Shown piece after piece: positions 11,549-21,600 of a stretch of 64,000 nt of DNA. The position numbers were made by a program, and so were the translations under genes. This stretch comes from Chrysoporthe austroafricana (lineage: Eukaryota > Ascomycota > Sordariomycetes > Diaporthales > Cryphonectriaceae). Where the stretch lies: positions 1,798,001 through 1,862,000 of the forward strand of contig JYIP02000006.1 in the NCBI GenBank assembly GCA_001051155.2, written 5' to 3'. The notes beneath the pieces are model-generated. The model did not search any database and was not told where the DNA came from. It saw only the letters and a program-made list of their open reading frames with translations. Position 1 is the first letter of the stretch. Every line of letters begins with the position of its first letter.

Positions 11549-11747
11549 CAATCTTGACGGCAGGCGCCGGGAGAGACTGAGCAATCTTCTGGCGGGTGTT
11601 CCCTATTTGCTAACGTAAGCGGAATACGGCAAATCCATTCTTGCGAGCAGCCAACCAGATACTAGAATGAACCCCCACCTGCCCAAGCCGGCGGCAAGAG
11701 CGTGGGGAGTACCCAGGTACCTCTCTTAGGCTTAGGCCCCTGCCTCG

Positions 11748-11757
11748 AAATTTTTCA
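11748..11757 (-). promoter_or_regulatory. RRPE-like element
   Basis: TGAAAAATTT reads on the minus strand, a perfect match to the RRPE core of rRNA-processing gene promoters in yeasts. It lies 175 bp upstream of the fibrillarin ATG, which is the right kind of target. Whether this fungus uses RRPE is not shown by the sequence. Confidence 0.5.
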
Positions 11758-11931
11758 ACTTTTTTTCTGCACGGCGAGCTTCCTCTTGGTGCCATTGCCT
11801 CGACGAAGCTACGATACCAGCACAACACTTCACACTCACTGAAGGGTATTCACTACACCTTCTCTTTGCAGCTCACTTTGAAATAAGAATAAGACCATTA
11901 GACCACCTCTTGTCAATTCCTCAAAGCAGCA

Positions 11932-13140
11932 ATGGGTTTCGCGCCAAGAGGACGGGGTGGTGACCGCGGTGGTCGAGGAGGTGGCTTTCGTGGTGGTGAC
12001 CGAGGTGGTCGCGGCGGCGGCAGAGGTGGCGGCAGCTTTCGCGGTGGTGACCGAGGTGAGACTAGATACATTACGCCTAGAATCATGTATCGCCATTGCT
12101 AATATTAAGTAGGCGGACGTGGAGGTGGCAGGGGCCGTGGCGGCCCTGGTGGTCGTGGCGGACGTGGAGGTGCTCGTGGAGGCCGTGGAGGCGCAAAGGG
12201 CGGTGCCGGTGGAAAGAAGATGATTGTGGTATGTCAACTTTCCTCATTTCAATACGCCTCTGCCTGCTTCGAAGTACTCACATGCCATCTGTACAGGAAC
12301 CCCACCGGCACGGAGGCGTCTTCGTCGTCCGCGGTGGCAAGGAGGATCTTCTGGCCACTGCAAACCTGACCCCAGGCGAGAGCGTCTACAACGAGAAGCG
12401 CGTCGCGATCGAGAATGCGAAGAGCCAGGACGGAACAACTACCAAGACCGAATACCGCATCTGGAACCCCTTCCGATCGAAGCTGGCTGCCGGTATCCTG
12501 GGTGGTCTCGAGACCATTTACATCAAGCCTGGCTCCAAGGCCCTCTACCTCGGTGCTGCTTCTGGTACCTCCGTGTCCCACGTAGCCGACATCGTTGGCC
12601 CTACTGGTACCGTTTACGCCGTCGAGTTCTCCCACCGGTCTGGTCGTGATCTCATCAACATGGCTACTCGCCGCACAAACGTCGTCCCCATTGTTGAGGA
12701 CGCCAGACAACCCCTGAAGTACCGCATGCTCGTCGATATGGTCGATTTCATCTTTGCAGAGTATGTCAAAGCTGTGAACATCTGGTTGCAGTGTACTTAA
12801 TAGCTGACGAAACACAGTGTTGCCCAACCTGATCAGGCTCGAATCGTTGCTCTGAATGCTAAGCTCTTTCTGAAGCAAGGTGGCGGCATGCTCATCTCCA
12901 TCAAGGCGAACTGTATCGACTCAACTGCGCCACCCGAGCAGGTCTTTGCCCAGGAAGTGGAGAAGCTGAGGTCGGAGAAGTTCTTCCCCAAGGAGCAACT
13001 CACCCTGGAGCCCTATGAAAGAGATCACGCTGTAGGTCAACCTTCCTTCAAGATACATCTCGAAAGTATGCCAAGGGATGTCACTAACAACCAGACAGAT
13101 GGTGTCAGCAGTCTACCGGCAGAAGGAGTTCGTGGAGTGA
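11932..13140 (+). CDS. nop1: fibrillarin, rRNA 2'-O-methyltransferase
   Basis: Catalytic subunit of box C/D snoRNPs. It methylates rRNA 2'-OH groups, and histone Gln in other eukaryotes, in the nucleolus. Exons are 11932-12055, 12113-12228, 12297-12760, 12818-13031 and 13099-13140, all phase-consistent and giving 319 aa. Residues 1 to about 80 form a Gly/Arg-rich (GAR) domain of RGG repeats. The methyltransferase domain follows: [37 protein letters not shown], the SAM-binding motif [33 protein letters not shown], the Asp in [11 protein letters not shown], and [15 protein letters not shown]. It ends [10 protein letters not shown]. Start, length and domain order are those of fungal Nop1. It is divergent from RPL17. 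Confidence 0.97.
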
Positions 13141-15390
13141 ACTAATAATGTTTCGGCGGATGCGCACTCTTCTTTTGCAATTTCATGATTCAGGGTGTTT
13201 CTTCGGTTGGATGGCTTTTCATATCTCAATTCGGCAACGGCGAATGACGGCGTTCTAAGGGCATCATCAGGCTTTTCTTACGTGTGAATGCAACACGTGT
13301 GTGATACTTCGTCCGCCGAGGGCTCGGTAGATCAAAATGCTGGAGATATCCTATAAGCTGGTGAGGTTGTGTTATGTCGTTGTGAGCGTCGCACCTGATC
13401 TGAGCGGTGACCCTGTCTAGTGCAGAGTGCTTGTGATATTCACCAGGCCCGGCACACTCAACCACAATTTCCGATACTGCCAGGCATCCGTCATGACTGC
13501 ATTTTGTATAAAGAGATCGACAAGCCGTCGACGAAGTTTCTGAAGCCGCAGGTATCTGCCCTTACCGCCGTCACGCTTCCCCGCCCAAACCCGGTCATGT
13601 CCCTACGCGGCATCATGACTTTCTTACTCACTACCTTTTACGATGTTGTCCGTGTTTCAAAGGCTGAAAAACCTGACTGGTTCGGTTGAGGTCGATGGAA
13701 CACCTGGGCAGCCTGTATTCGGTGCCATAGAGAGACTCGCGCGCGACTGGGTTGGGAAATCTAGCACGGCATCTTGTTCACCGCGTCAACGCTTCGCCTC
13801 TGATAACTGCCACCCGCCTATTCTCACCATGCCACAATTGATTCGTCGACCCTGCCGCGACGATCGTCTCATGAAGCATTCCGCTCATACTCCCCCCTAT
13901 GCTTCTCATCAGCCCGGAAGTTTCCGTGCTCCTCGAACGTAGCTGTCGCGCTCGCCACTGTAGTGATGCGACCCGTCGGCTCAACGACATCGGTCAGACA
14001 CAAGTAATAGTAGATGACCCTAACCGGAACGTCCCAGGGCCCGCCCAAGAAATTGTAGCTCGCGAGACCGTGACATCTTGTTCGGCGTGGATTGGTGCTA
14101 TTATCGACCATCTATCAGAGCTTGTCGCGCTCTGGCCAGCTAATAAATTTCCGCCTCTTCATCGTCCACCTTGCCGTAGCACAGAGCGAGGAAAGCTAAT
14201 CCATGTTCTGATGAAATGGAGAATATTCGTTAGCAGGATTCGCTGCAATGAGTACAAACAAGATAATCGCGGCCAGGCTAAGTCGGAACCCGTGAAGGGT
14301 AACAGGCATGATGGCCTTTGTTCGCTATGGATTTATGGAATCCCTTGGTCCGAGGACACGCGACTGGCTGTACTAGCTGCATTTTTGGCTTGCTAACAGG
14401 CTTATAGAACGCGATCAGGCAGAGGTCCAGGCAATCTACGCTCTCGCATCAGGAGGGCAGGCTGCTCCGTGAGACTCAGAGTCAACTTCCCTGCCCGTTT
14501 GATCATTGCATCTGAAAACGTAACGAACGGGCCATGATTCGGCTGTGCAATTGAATTGAGTGATTATTTTCTCGTTCAATGACTCTAAGTCTATGCAAGA
14601 GACGCCCGGATTCTTGCAAACATTCACGGGGCGCTTCGTCCGATCCGGTATTGAGACTTGCGAATAGATGCGCTTTGATTCATGAAAGCAGTGTCACGTC
14701 GAAATGAGAGGTCCCAGTCCGTAGTCTAGGTCCCTAGGCAGAACCAGGGGCGACTAGAATATGACAGGAGGCTGTCAAGTACACCGAAGCTTAGCAGTGA
14801 TAAATGGAATAGGGGAGGAGTGGGATAATAGGATAAGAAAGCGACCAGATTACCTAGATATGGAAGGTTGAGAAAGAAGAGAACGATGAATACCACGGCT
14901 GACTTTTCCAACGCTTCGAAAACACACGACACAGGCCCAACAACGAGACTTAGATGAGCGGTGCTACATGCGGATAGTCAGACTATCGTTCTGTATAACA
15001 ATTAGAGAGATTGAAGCTATGTCAATAGTACTATGGATCCGGCCATTTATTGTAGAACGTCGTTTGACTTCGGATCCTGGCTAAGAGAGCGGAAGTGACT
15101 ACAACTTCGAAGCCAGGTGATTCACCGTCCAGCGAGTGAGGCACTGAAGCAAGTGTTGACTGGACACCATACTGAAGAAGCAAAGAATGGATGCGCTGTT
15201 TTCTTTTGTCTAGCCTGCGCTCGTAATGCTTCCAATTTTTTCTGCCTCTTGCTTCGATTCATCAGCTTTTCCCACTCACAAATCCCAGCCATGTTGCCAA
15301 AAGCACCACCATTTCGGCACTACCGTGCCATCGCTCCCACAGACTGAAAGAGATGCGAGGAAATGTGCCTAGAACCTACACAGGCGTGCC
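13141..15390. other. intergenic, no gene recognised
   Basis: This 2.2-kb gap separates the 3' ends of fibrillarin (+) and the NCxxC-repeat gene (-). It is richer in A/T from about 14400 to 15100. A 68-codon hydrophobic frame at 14726-14932 (-) has no start context or neighbouring exons and is not called. Confidence 0.5.
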
Positions 15391-15965
15391 TCACTTCAGC
15401 TCCGCCCCGTCGGACCTGTGGACACCATGCGCATTGCTGACATTCTTCAGACCGCTGCAGTCAGTGCAGTTGCTGCAATTGACCATGTTCTGCACGCCCA
15501 TCATCAGCTTCTCTGCGTCCTGCCGCAAGCAGCACCTGCTCGGAGAGAGTCTTCATGCCAGAGGACCAGGATGTCTCAACATACCCAACAGTCATTCAGA
15601 TTGCTGCAGTTTAGGCAGTTCTGCAATCATACCGTGGTCGTTAGTACGTCCGAAATGTTTCAGGTGATGTCCCGTGTGGTCCACGAAGGGTACCACAAGT
15701 CCGGAAGCACACTTACGGTGCACTCAATGCAATTGCTGCAACTGTCGAGCTTCTCAGAGTCGGTGCCTGGGGAGCAAGCCAGTCAGAACATGAGATGCTG
15801 AATGCACGCAAGGAAGGGGCCTCTGAACTGCGAGCAAGGTCGCGCCTCATCTCGATGCGAGCAGACAGATGGGCCGGTCTACAACGTACAGTTGCTGCTA
15901 TTGCGGCAGTCATAGCAATTGTGCATGTTTGAGCAGTTGGTGTTGCCGTTCTCGTCAGTACCCAT
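15391..15965 (-). CDS. small Cys-rich protein of Asn-Cys-x-x-Cys motifs
   Basis: Four exons joined on the minus strand: 15890-15965, 15717-15766, 15585-15620 and 15391-15519, with perfect phase and good sites (donors GTACGT, GTAAGT and GTATGT; branch ACTAAC). The product is 96 aa and starts MGTDENGNTNCSN. It has 13 Cys, most in the pattern [NS]-C-x-x-C or C-x-N-C: NCYDC, NCTDSEKLDSC, SNCIEC, NCLNC, NDCW, NCSNCTDC. The C-terminus is hydrophilic and Cys-free (GLKNVSNAHGVHRSDGAELK). There is no clear signal peptide from this start. The acceptor at about 15998 suggests an upstream exon in the 5'UTR or extending the N-terminus (frame PTGARLEPIT). The C-x-x-C pairs suggest metal binding, but I do not recognise the family. 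Confidence 0.65.
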
Positions 15966-16939
15966 AGTGATTGGTTCCAGGCGCGCGCCGGTAGGTCTGT
16001 AAAGATGCGAAGGTTGAGTGCCACGGCGAGATGAATTGTTTCTCGATGAAACGATTGCCGAAAGTAGTGGTCAGATTTGAAAACACTTCTCGCCGCAATG
16101 GTGGGAAGCGAAAGCTTAAAACCTACCTGGTCTTTGCTGTCTCGGCTGTTCTCCGCTGTTGTGCTGTTCTTCGTGGCCCCTGCCCCCAGCAGAGCGCGCG
16201 TACCCCGAGTAGTTCATGCCCGTCTGACAGTCGCGCATGATGACGAAAAGGCGTACGAGACCCAGCACCCTCCTCCGGACGCAAGCCTCCGAGAACTTGG
16301 CATGGAGAACTTGGTTGGCCAGCGAGGAGCAGTAGACTGAATTCTTTTCGAATTATGACTGCTGATATCTAGCAAATGGCAAGGACCATACGTCGTACAC
16401 CACGCTCAGGGTTGATACGTGGGGTCCGGAATATCAAAATTTAACTTCTCTCTATCGTGCTTGGTATCCAGCGTCATAGAATAGTAGATAGGTGTCGAAA
16501 GGCTTTCGTGGGACTTCTCGCCAACTGGTCATCCCACTTCGGGCTTGACTTCCATGTTAATTGCTTCCCCCCCCCCCCCTTTGCATAGTCAAGATGAGAT
16601 CCTCGGCTGCTCGCATCGAATGGCGAGCCTGCTGAGCTAGGGGCTCTGCCACTGCACTATAGCAAGTCGTTAGCAAGGTGCTGGATGACTGATGATTAGG
16701 GAGCATCAAGTACTCACGTTGCTGATTCTGGTTGATCGATCAGACTAGAAGCAGAGGCTTGAGGCAATTCCGAATTGCTGAGCTTGACCACTATTCCCAA
16801 GACTCTGCTGGTGGTGATATGAGTGCGAACTGACCTGCGATGTTTGGCTATCATAGGCAAACTGGCGAGTATATGGCACCACTTTTTCATGGTGCGCGGC
16901 TTCTCCAGGCTGCTGTTTCGAGCCACCGACGGATGATGT
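15966..16939. other. upstream region of the NCxxC gene
   Basis: A likely 5' intron of the NCxxC gene runs from donor GTAGGT at about 16126 to an acceptor near 15998 (minus strand). A C14 tract lies at about 16568-16581. A 70-codon minus frame at 16714-16926 lacks recognisable features. Confidence 0.4.
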
Positions 16940-17740
16940 CTAGATGATAAGAGTTAATTCGGCCTGTAGGTAGGCGGGGCCGCTCTGATAGATTCCCAAG
17001 AGCGTGCCGTTAGCAAAGTCAGCCGGTCCAACATGTGTCACATTAATCTTATCACCCGGACAGACCCTATGCCCAAATCTCTGCCTCACTGAACCGCTCT
17101 CCGCCGCGACAGCAACATAGCAGTTCTTACACAGCTCACTATCCCGCCGGAAACCGTCCGGGACGGCAATCGTCTTCGTGCGCTCGCACTTCATGTGACC
17201 TGGCGAGACGTCTGTTGCATACATCCCATCCACACATCGATGGCCTGCTTGCCCAGCATGGCAGCCTTAGTACTCAGCTCAGTGAACATGATGAGCCTGT
17301 CGCGCAGATTGTGATTGATGCGGCCGCACCTCCCGCAGGAGGACCCGGGCGCTTCAGGTCGGGTGGGGATGGTGGGCGTGCACGTCATGATGGTATTTCG
17401 GAGACCCTTGGTGGCTGCTGTAGGAGGGGTTTCTGGTTGAGAGGAGGGACTGGCTGGCTCTGGGTCAGGGCCTTTGGGTGCATTGGGAACCATCGAGGAC
17501 GGTTGAGGCGCAGAACTGGCCTTTGCTGTCTTGTCGACTCGTCCACATCGATTGTTCTCGTACTGCGTTTGGATGCTGAAGCGCTTGGCTAGTTTGGCCT
17601 TCTGACATTGATTGCGCGGAGCGGCGACCTCAGGTGTCTCTGCGCTGGCTGTCGGATCAGCGTATCGTTGCTTGCGACACCACTGCGACTATGATCGTGA
17701 ATATCAGCACGACTATCGCATCGGCTCTTGCCCCGGCCAT
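16940..17740 (-). CDS. possible Cys-containing multi-exon gene, unresolved
   Basis: Two adjacent minus-strand open segments look partly coding. The upstream one (about 17690-17191) reads CRKQRYADPT, NQCQKAKLAKRFSIQTQYEN and NRCGR, a Pro/Thr-rich linker, SSCGRCGRINHNLRDR, then FTELSTKAAMLGKQAIDVW. The second (17233-16940) has MKCERTK, ELCKNCYVAVAAE and RVCPGDKINVTHVGPADFAN, ending at TGA/TAG near 16940. They are in different frames and an intron joining them is not evident. An ATG at 17740 heads a short hydrophobic peptide (MAGARADAIVVLIFTIIVAV) in a third frame. I cannot give a defensible exon model or a function. It may be a degraded gene. Confidence 0.25.
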
Positions 17741-18186
17741 ATTGTGCTTTATGACGATCGAGTTCAGTTGGCATTGCAATTCGGTTGGATTGCGTTGATG
17801 TAATGTTGGCTAAACCATGGAATTCGCCAACAAGCCTGCAGGTTACCATGGAACGTGTCGAGATGGGAGAGTTATGGTATAGCACTTATACCACAAGTGT
17901 GATGGCCAGTACTTCACAAATTTTGCGAGCAAACAGCTGCCACCGACGATTGACTGGAGAAAAAAAAGCCAGTATCGTGAAAAAGGCCCTGCCTTGTGCC
18001 TCGAATCGACCACAGCTTCAAGACAAAGACAACCAAGGGAAGATAAGCAATAGTGGGGGTTCATAACAGGAACTTGTAGTAGAGTGTAAAGCACTCCGTT
18101 GAAGCTTGCTCTCCAGCAAACCACGTCGACCGAACCATCAATTTTGCTTGCAAGAAAGCGACGACTACCGCCTCAAGCACTCTTTC

Positions 18187-18606
18187 TTAGACTCGAAGCA
18201 GGCAGCAGCGCCTCTCACTAGGTTGGAGCCCGCAGCCATCTCTCTTCACCGAAAGACCAAGTAGCTCTGCTACATTCCAACCAGCGTTGCCCCCAGAAGA
18301 ACCAGAAACTATACTGGTCCCAGGCAACCTTTGCAGTAACACGAACTTCAACTGCATACGTCTCAGGCATTGAACGGGAAACGAGCGCTTGGTGGCCGAT
18401 GAGACTCCCGGCCCGGTACCCTGGCAGATATTACTGCTTGTGTATTGAAAGACAGCCCCGTTCCCTTCGTCCGTCTCAAGGTGGCAAGAGACCCCCAGAG
18501 CGAGTTGAAGATGATCAAACATACCGACCAACTTGACGGAGATCTGGGTATGCGACGCACAGGAAGACCGAGAATGAAGAAGTGCGGCGAAGGTCGAGGC
18601 CTTCAT
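18187..18606 (-). CDS. possible small secreted protein ORF
   Basis: From the ATG at 18606 a 139-codon frame starts MKASTFAALLHSRSSCASH, a weak signal-peptide-like start, and runs with six Cys to a stop at 18187. Composition is moderately coding-like (TDEGNGAVFQYTSSNICQG, SVKRDGCGLQPSERRCC). A GTATGT donor inside the frame could indicate an intron. No homology is recognised and it could be spurious. Confidence 0.25.
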   Translation of the reverse strand: MKASTFAALLHSRSSCASHTQISVKLVGMFDHLQLALGVSCHLETDEGNGAVFQYTSSNICQGTGPGVSSATKRSFPVQCLRRMQLKFVLLQRLPGTSIVSGSSGGNAGWNVAELLGLSVKRDGCGLQPSERRCCLLRV

Positions 18607-18645
18607 TGCTCGCAGGGCCTTGAGACCATGGCTAGACTCCGGCAC

Positions 18646-21600
18646 CGCAAGTCTGCAGAAGACCCCTCGAGGCGCGCGCTAGAAATATCGCCGCTCCTTA
18701 GGGCCGCCGCGAAGCACAAACAAGTAATGCGAGGAGCCAGGGTTGGGCGGCGATGAGCCCCCTCAAGGTGAGACTTGCGATCCATGTCCTCACTTGACGT
18801 TCTAGGCCGATCTGCTCCACGGTGGCCAGGGCGATCTCGCGACTTAGTCCGGGGTGAAATTAGGTCCTCAACAAGGCACGCAAGAGCACGTTCGTGGAAG
18901 TGCTGAACATATCCCCAGAAAATTACATGACTCGCCACCCCATAACTTTTGACGCCTTAGCAGGCGTCCTAGATATCTCCTCTGACAAAGAGACCCCCTG
19001 CTGCTGACAACATCGCGCACCTTGATAGGTGATAGCCTGGGCATCGCTGCACCCTGCTGTAGGGCCTGGTCGATGTTCGCGACGAGGAGAAACTGCCCTC
19101 GACCCCGATGTGGCGTAGCTAGGTTCAAGAGCTCCTAGCCGTGTTCTCGAAACCGCATCGTAAGCCGAGAGCATCGGGCCGACTTCAGCGCAGCAAATGT
19201 AGGAGCTGCGCGGGTGTTTCGGTACTTCGAGGCAGCCAAAAGAAAGCCATAATATCGAACCTACGTGCCTACCAGCCAAGCAGTTGCAGGGCATAGGTGC
19301 AGATCGCTAGGGGACTGCACATGGCGCGACGCATACCGGAGGGTTTTCTGACGTCGAGGCCCGTAAGAAAGTGGACCCTGCAGCAACCCGCCGGGCTCCC
19401 CGGCCGTGAGGCAGAGGACTCGGTCAGTAGATATCGGAGGGCGAGGACCATGAGGTTTATAAATTGCACCTCCGTACGGGCTTGCAAACCTGATTGGGGC
19501 CAGGCCGATCGGTGGACTACGGGCGTGTCAGGGGGGTGGGACCGACTGCACACCCGCAACCACCAATGTCACACAACGCCTGGATGGTGGTAGCCGCGGT
19601 GCAGTGGCAGGCGGCCGTGCGCCAGCGGCTCGAGTGTTCTGACGAGTAGTTAGTAGGCCTGAACAGAGGCAACTTCCTCTGAGCCGAAGGTTGTGTAGTG
19701 GTTGTGGAGATTGACGAGGGTGCCGGTCTGGGTCACACGAAGGTGCACATGCATGTGCATGCAAAATGCATGCGCATGTTCATACACCGTGCCTCGTACC
19801 CCATACAATGTAAGCATACGGTACTATAATCCCCCCCCCCAAAACCCCTAACATGCGTGGTCGAGGTTGGAATGACACCCGGCTCAGGCTGCATACTTAC
19901 TCAGTAACCGTCTCTCAATTGAGTTGCTCGGCAATGTCGGCAACAAACGAAGGCCCCAACGCACAGCGATATCTCGTGTACGCCGAGAATGGCTGTATCT
20001 AGACGTCTGTCCGTCAGTTACCTAATCTCGCTCTTATGGAGGGTGGCATGAGACCTTCCGAACCATACTCCGGTAGCGGCAGTGGACCCTGAAACACAAC
20101 GTATCACACTGCCTAGGTACGTACTTTCGATCGTGCCGAATAGCCCGCAAGGTTTCAAATCGCCAGTGGGATAGGATGAGCTCTTCGAGAGCACGTAGAA
20201 TGTTGAGTTCCAGGGTCACCGGACCAAGCCAGGGACCGAGATGGTCAACCAGCATTAAGTTACCGGGTCCATGATCTGGCCAAAGGATGTTTGCTGCTGT
20301 CTGCATCTGCATGGCGTCTTATCTCCATCTTTAAAGTTGACTGTCGTGCCACTCTGGGGGAACCGGGTACGATGATGTCTGGGCACCTTAGGCCGTTAAA
20401 AGTCTATGCAGGCTGTCGTCACAGTGCGTGAGGGTGGGCGAATAGACAAGGGCGAGGACGTTGACGCAAGCTTTTGGTGGCTGAATGGCCGGCGCCCCAC
20501 ACAATGAAATTGTTCGACGTGGAAGGACCTACGATTAGTACCGGGTACTATGCACTGTAGCCGAGTAGGCACGGTGGCAGGGTGCTGGATTACTCAGCAT
20601 CCAGTACTGGGTACGCACTGAGTAGTATAGACCCACGGCGGTCACGACGCAGTACTACAGTACCCAGTACCCCAGCACGGCACTTAATGCCGTGTCAAGC
20701 GGGTCGAGATACTCGGGTTTAAGGCTGATCAGCCATTTGCCCTCTTCCACTGCTGTGCTCAAGGCTATCAGAGGTCCACCTCGGGCAGCAGAGAGCAGGC
20801 TGCTTGACCTTGGGGTGCTGGTGCAGGAGAGATAGCAGCTGTAACGTACTACTGTGCCATAGTATGTACTATGGTAGCATCTACATGATCCCTGTACTAT
20901 GTAGGCTGGGGAGGGCACTGACCAGTTCCCCGGGAGAGTGGATACTACGGTACTATGGTACTATTGATCTTGGGACTTTGGGATAAAACCTCCGGGGTGG
21001 AGACGTCCCGTGAGAGAAAGCTTGCCTCTCCCTTGGGCTCCACCACCCACCCAGCGCGCTCCACCAGGTCACCACACTGCAAGGGACGCAGAACTCTTCA
21101 CAAGCCCATCCAGCGGCCAGATCTCAGTCTCTTCAGTTTTGTGGCGTCTGGGGCTCGCACCGGCTCCCCACATCCTGCGCATCCGGCCCCAGTCCAGCCC
21201 ACGGCATTACCACTTCCCATACTACATGGCAATCTTGTCGTCAGGTCCATCACGGATGAGCACCAGCAACGCGATGTGTGCTACAGTATCATGAGTATCT
21301 ACGGCAGCCTCCGCCGGCGCCTCAGTGCCCGGGGGCCAGCCATGCTCGCCACGTGAGCCCAAGCAACTAAGCAACCATCAACTGACCAGGCTGCAGGGTC
21401 CATCAGGATCCTCATCCCAGGTCGAGGCCACCGCGTTAGCAAGTCAGTGGGTCTTTGGACGATCGGTATACGTACTATTGCTACTTTGTGGTAGCAACAG
21501 CTCCTACTGGTAAGTATATGCTGTAGCACGCACCACGTCTGGGGGATAGACAGCATGCTCCCGTTGGAACCTAGCTTGTCGGTACCGCTGCCGAACGAGC

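Larger units (their letters stand above)
11399..11931. promoter_or_regulatory. bidirectional ribosome-biogenesis promoter (RPL17 / fibrillarin)
   Basis: This 533-bp gap separates two divergent genes that act in ribosome production. On sequence alone it contains CCAAT at 11531-11535, CACGTG at 11543-11548, and TGAAAAATTT on the minus strand at 11748-11757. CACGTG is a bHLH/Cbf1-type site. The last motif matches the RRPE (ribosomal RNA processing element) core known from budding yeast. Joint control of the two genes is an inference. Confidence 0.6.

Noticed and set aside
20034..20312. 92-codon minus frame (MQMQTAANILWPDHGPGN...)
   Set aside because: Composition is coding-like in part, but it stands alone, has no partner exons or recognised family, and a possible internal intron would be only 36 nt.
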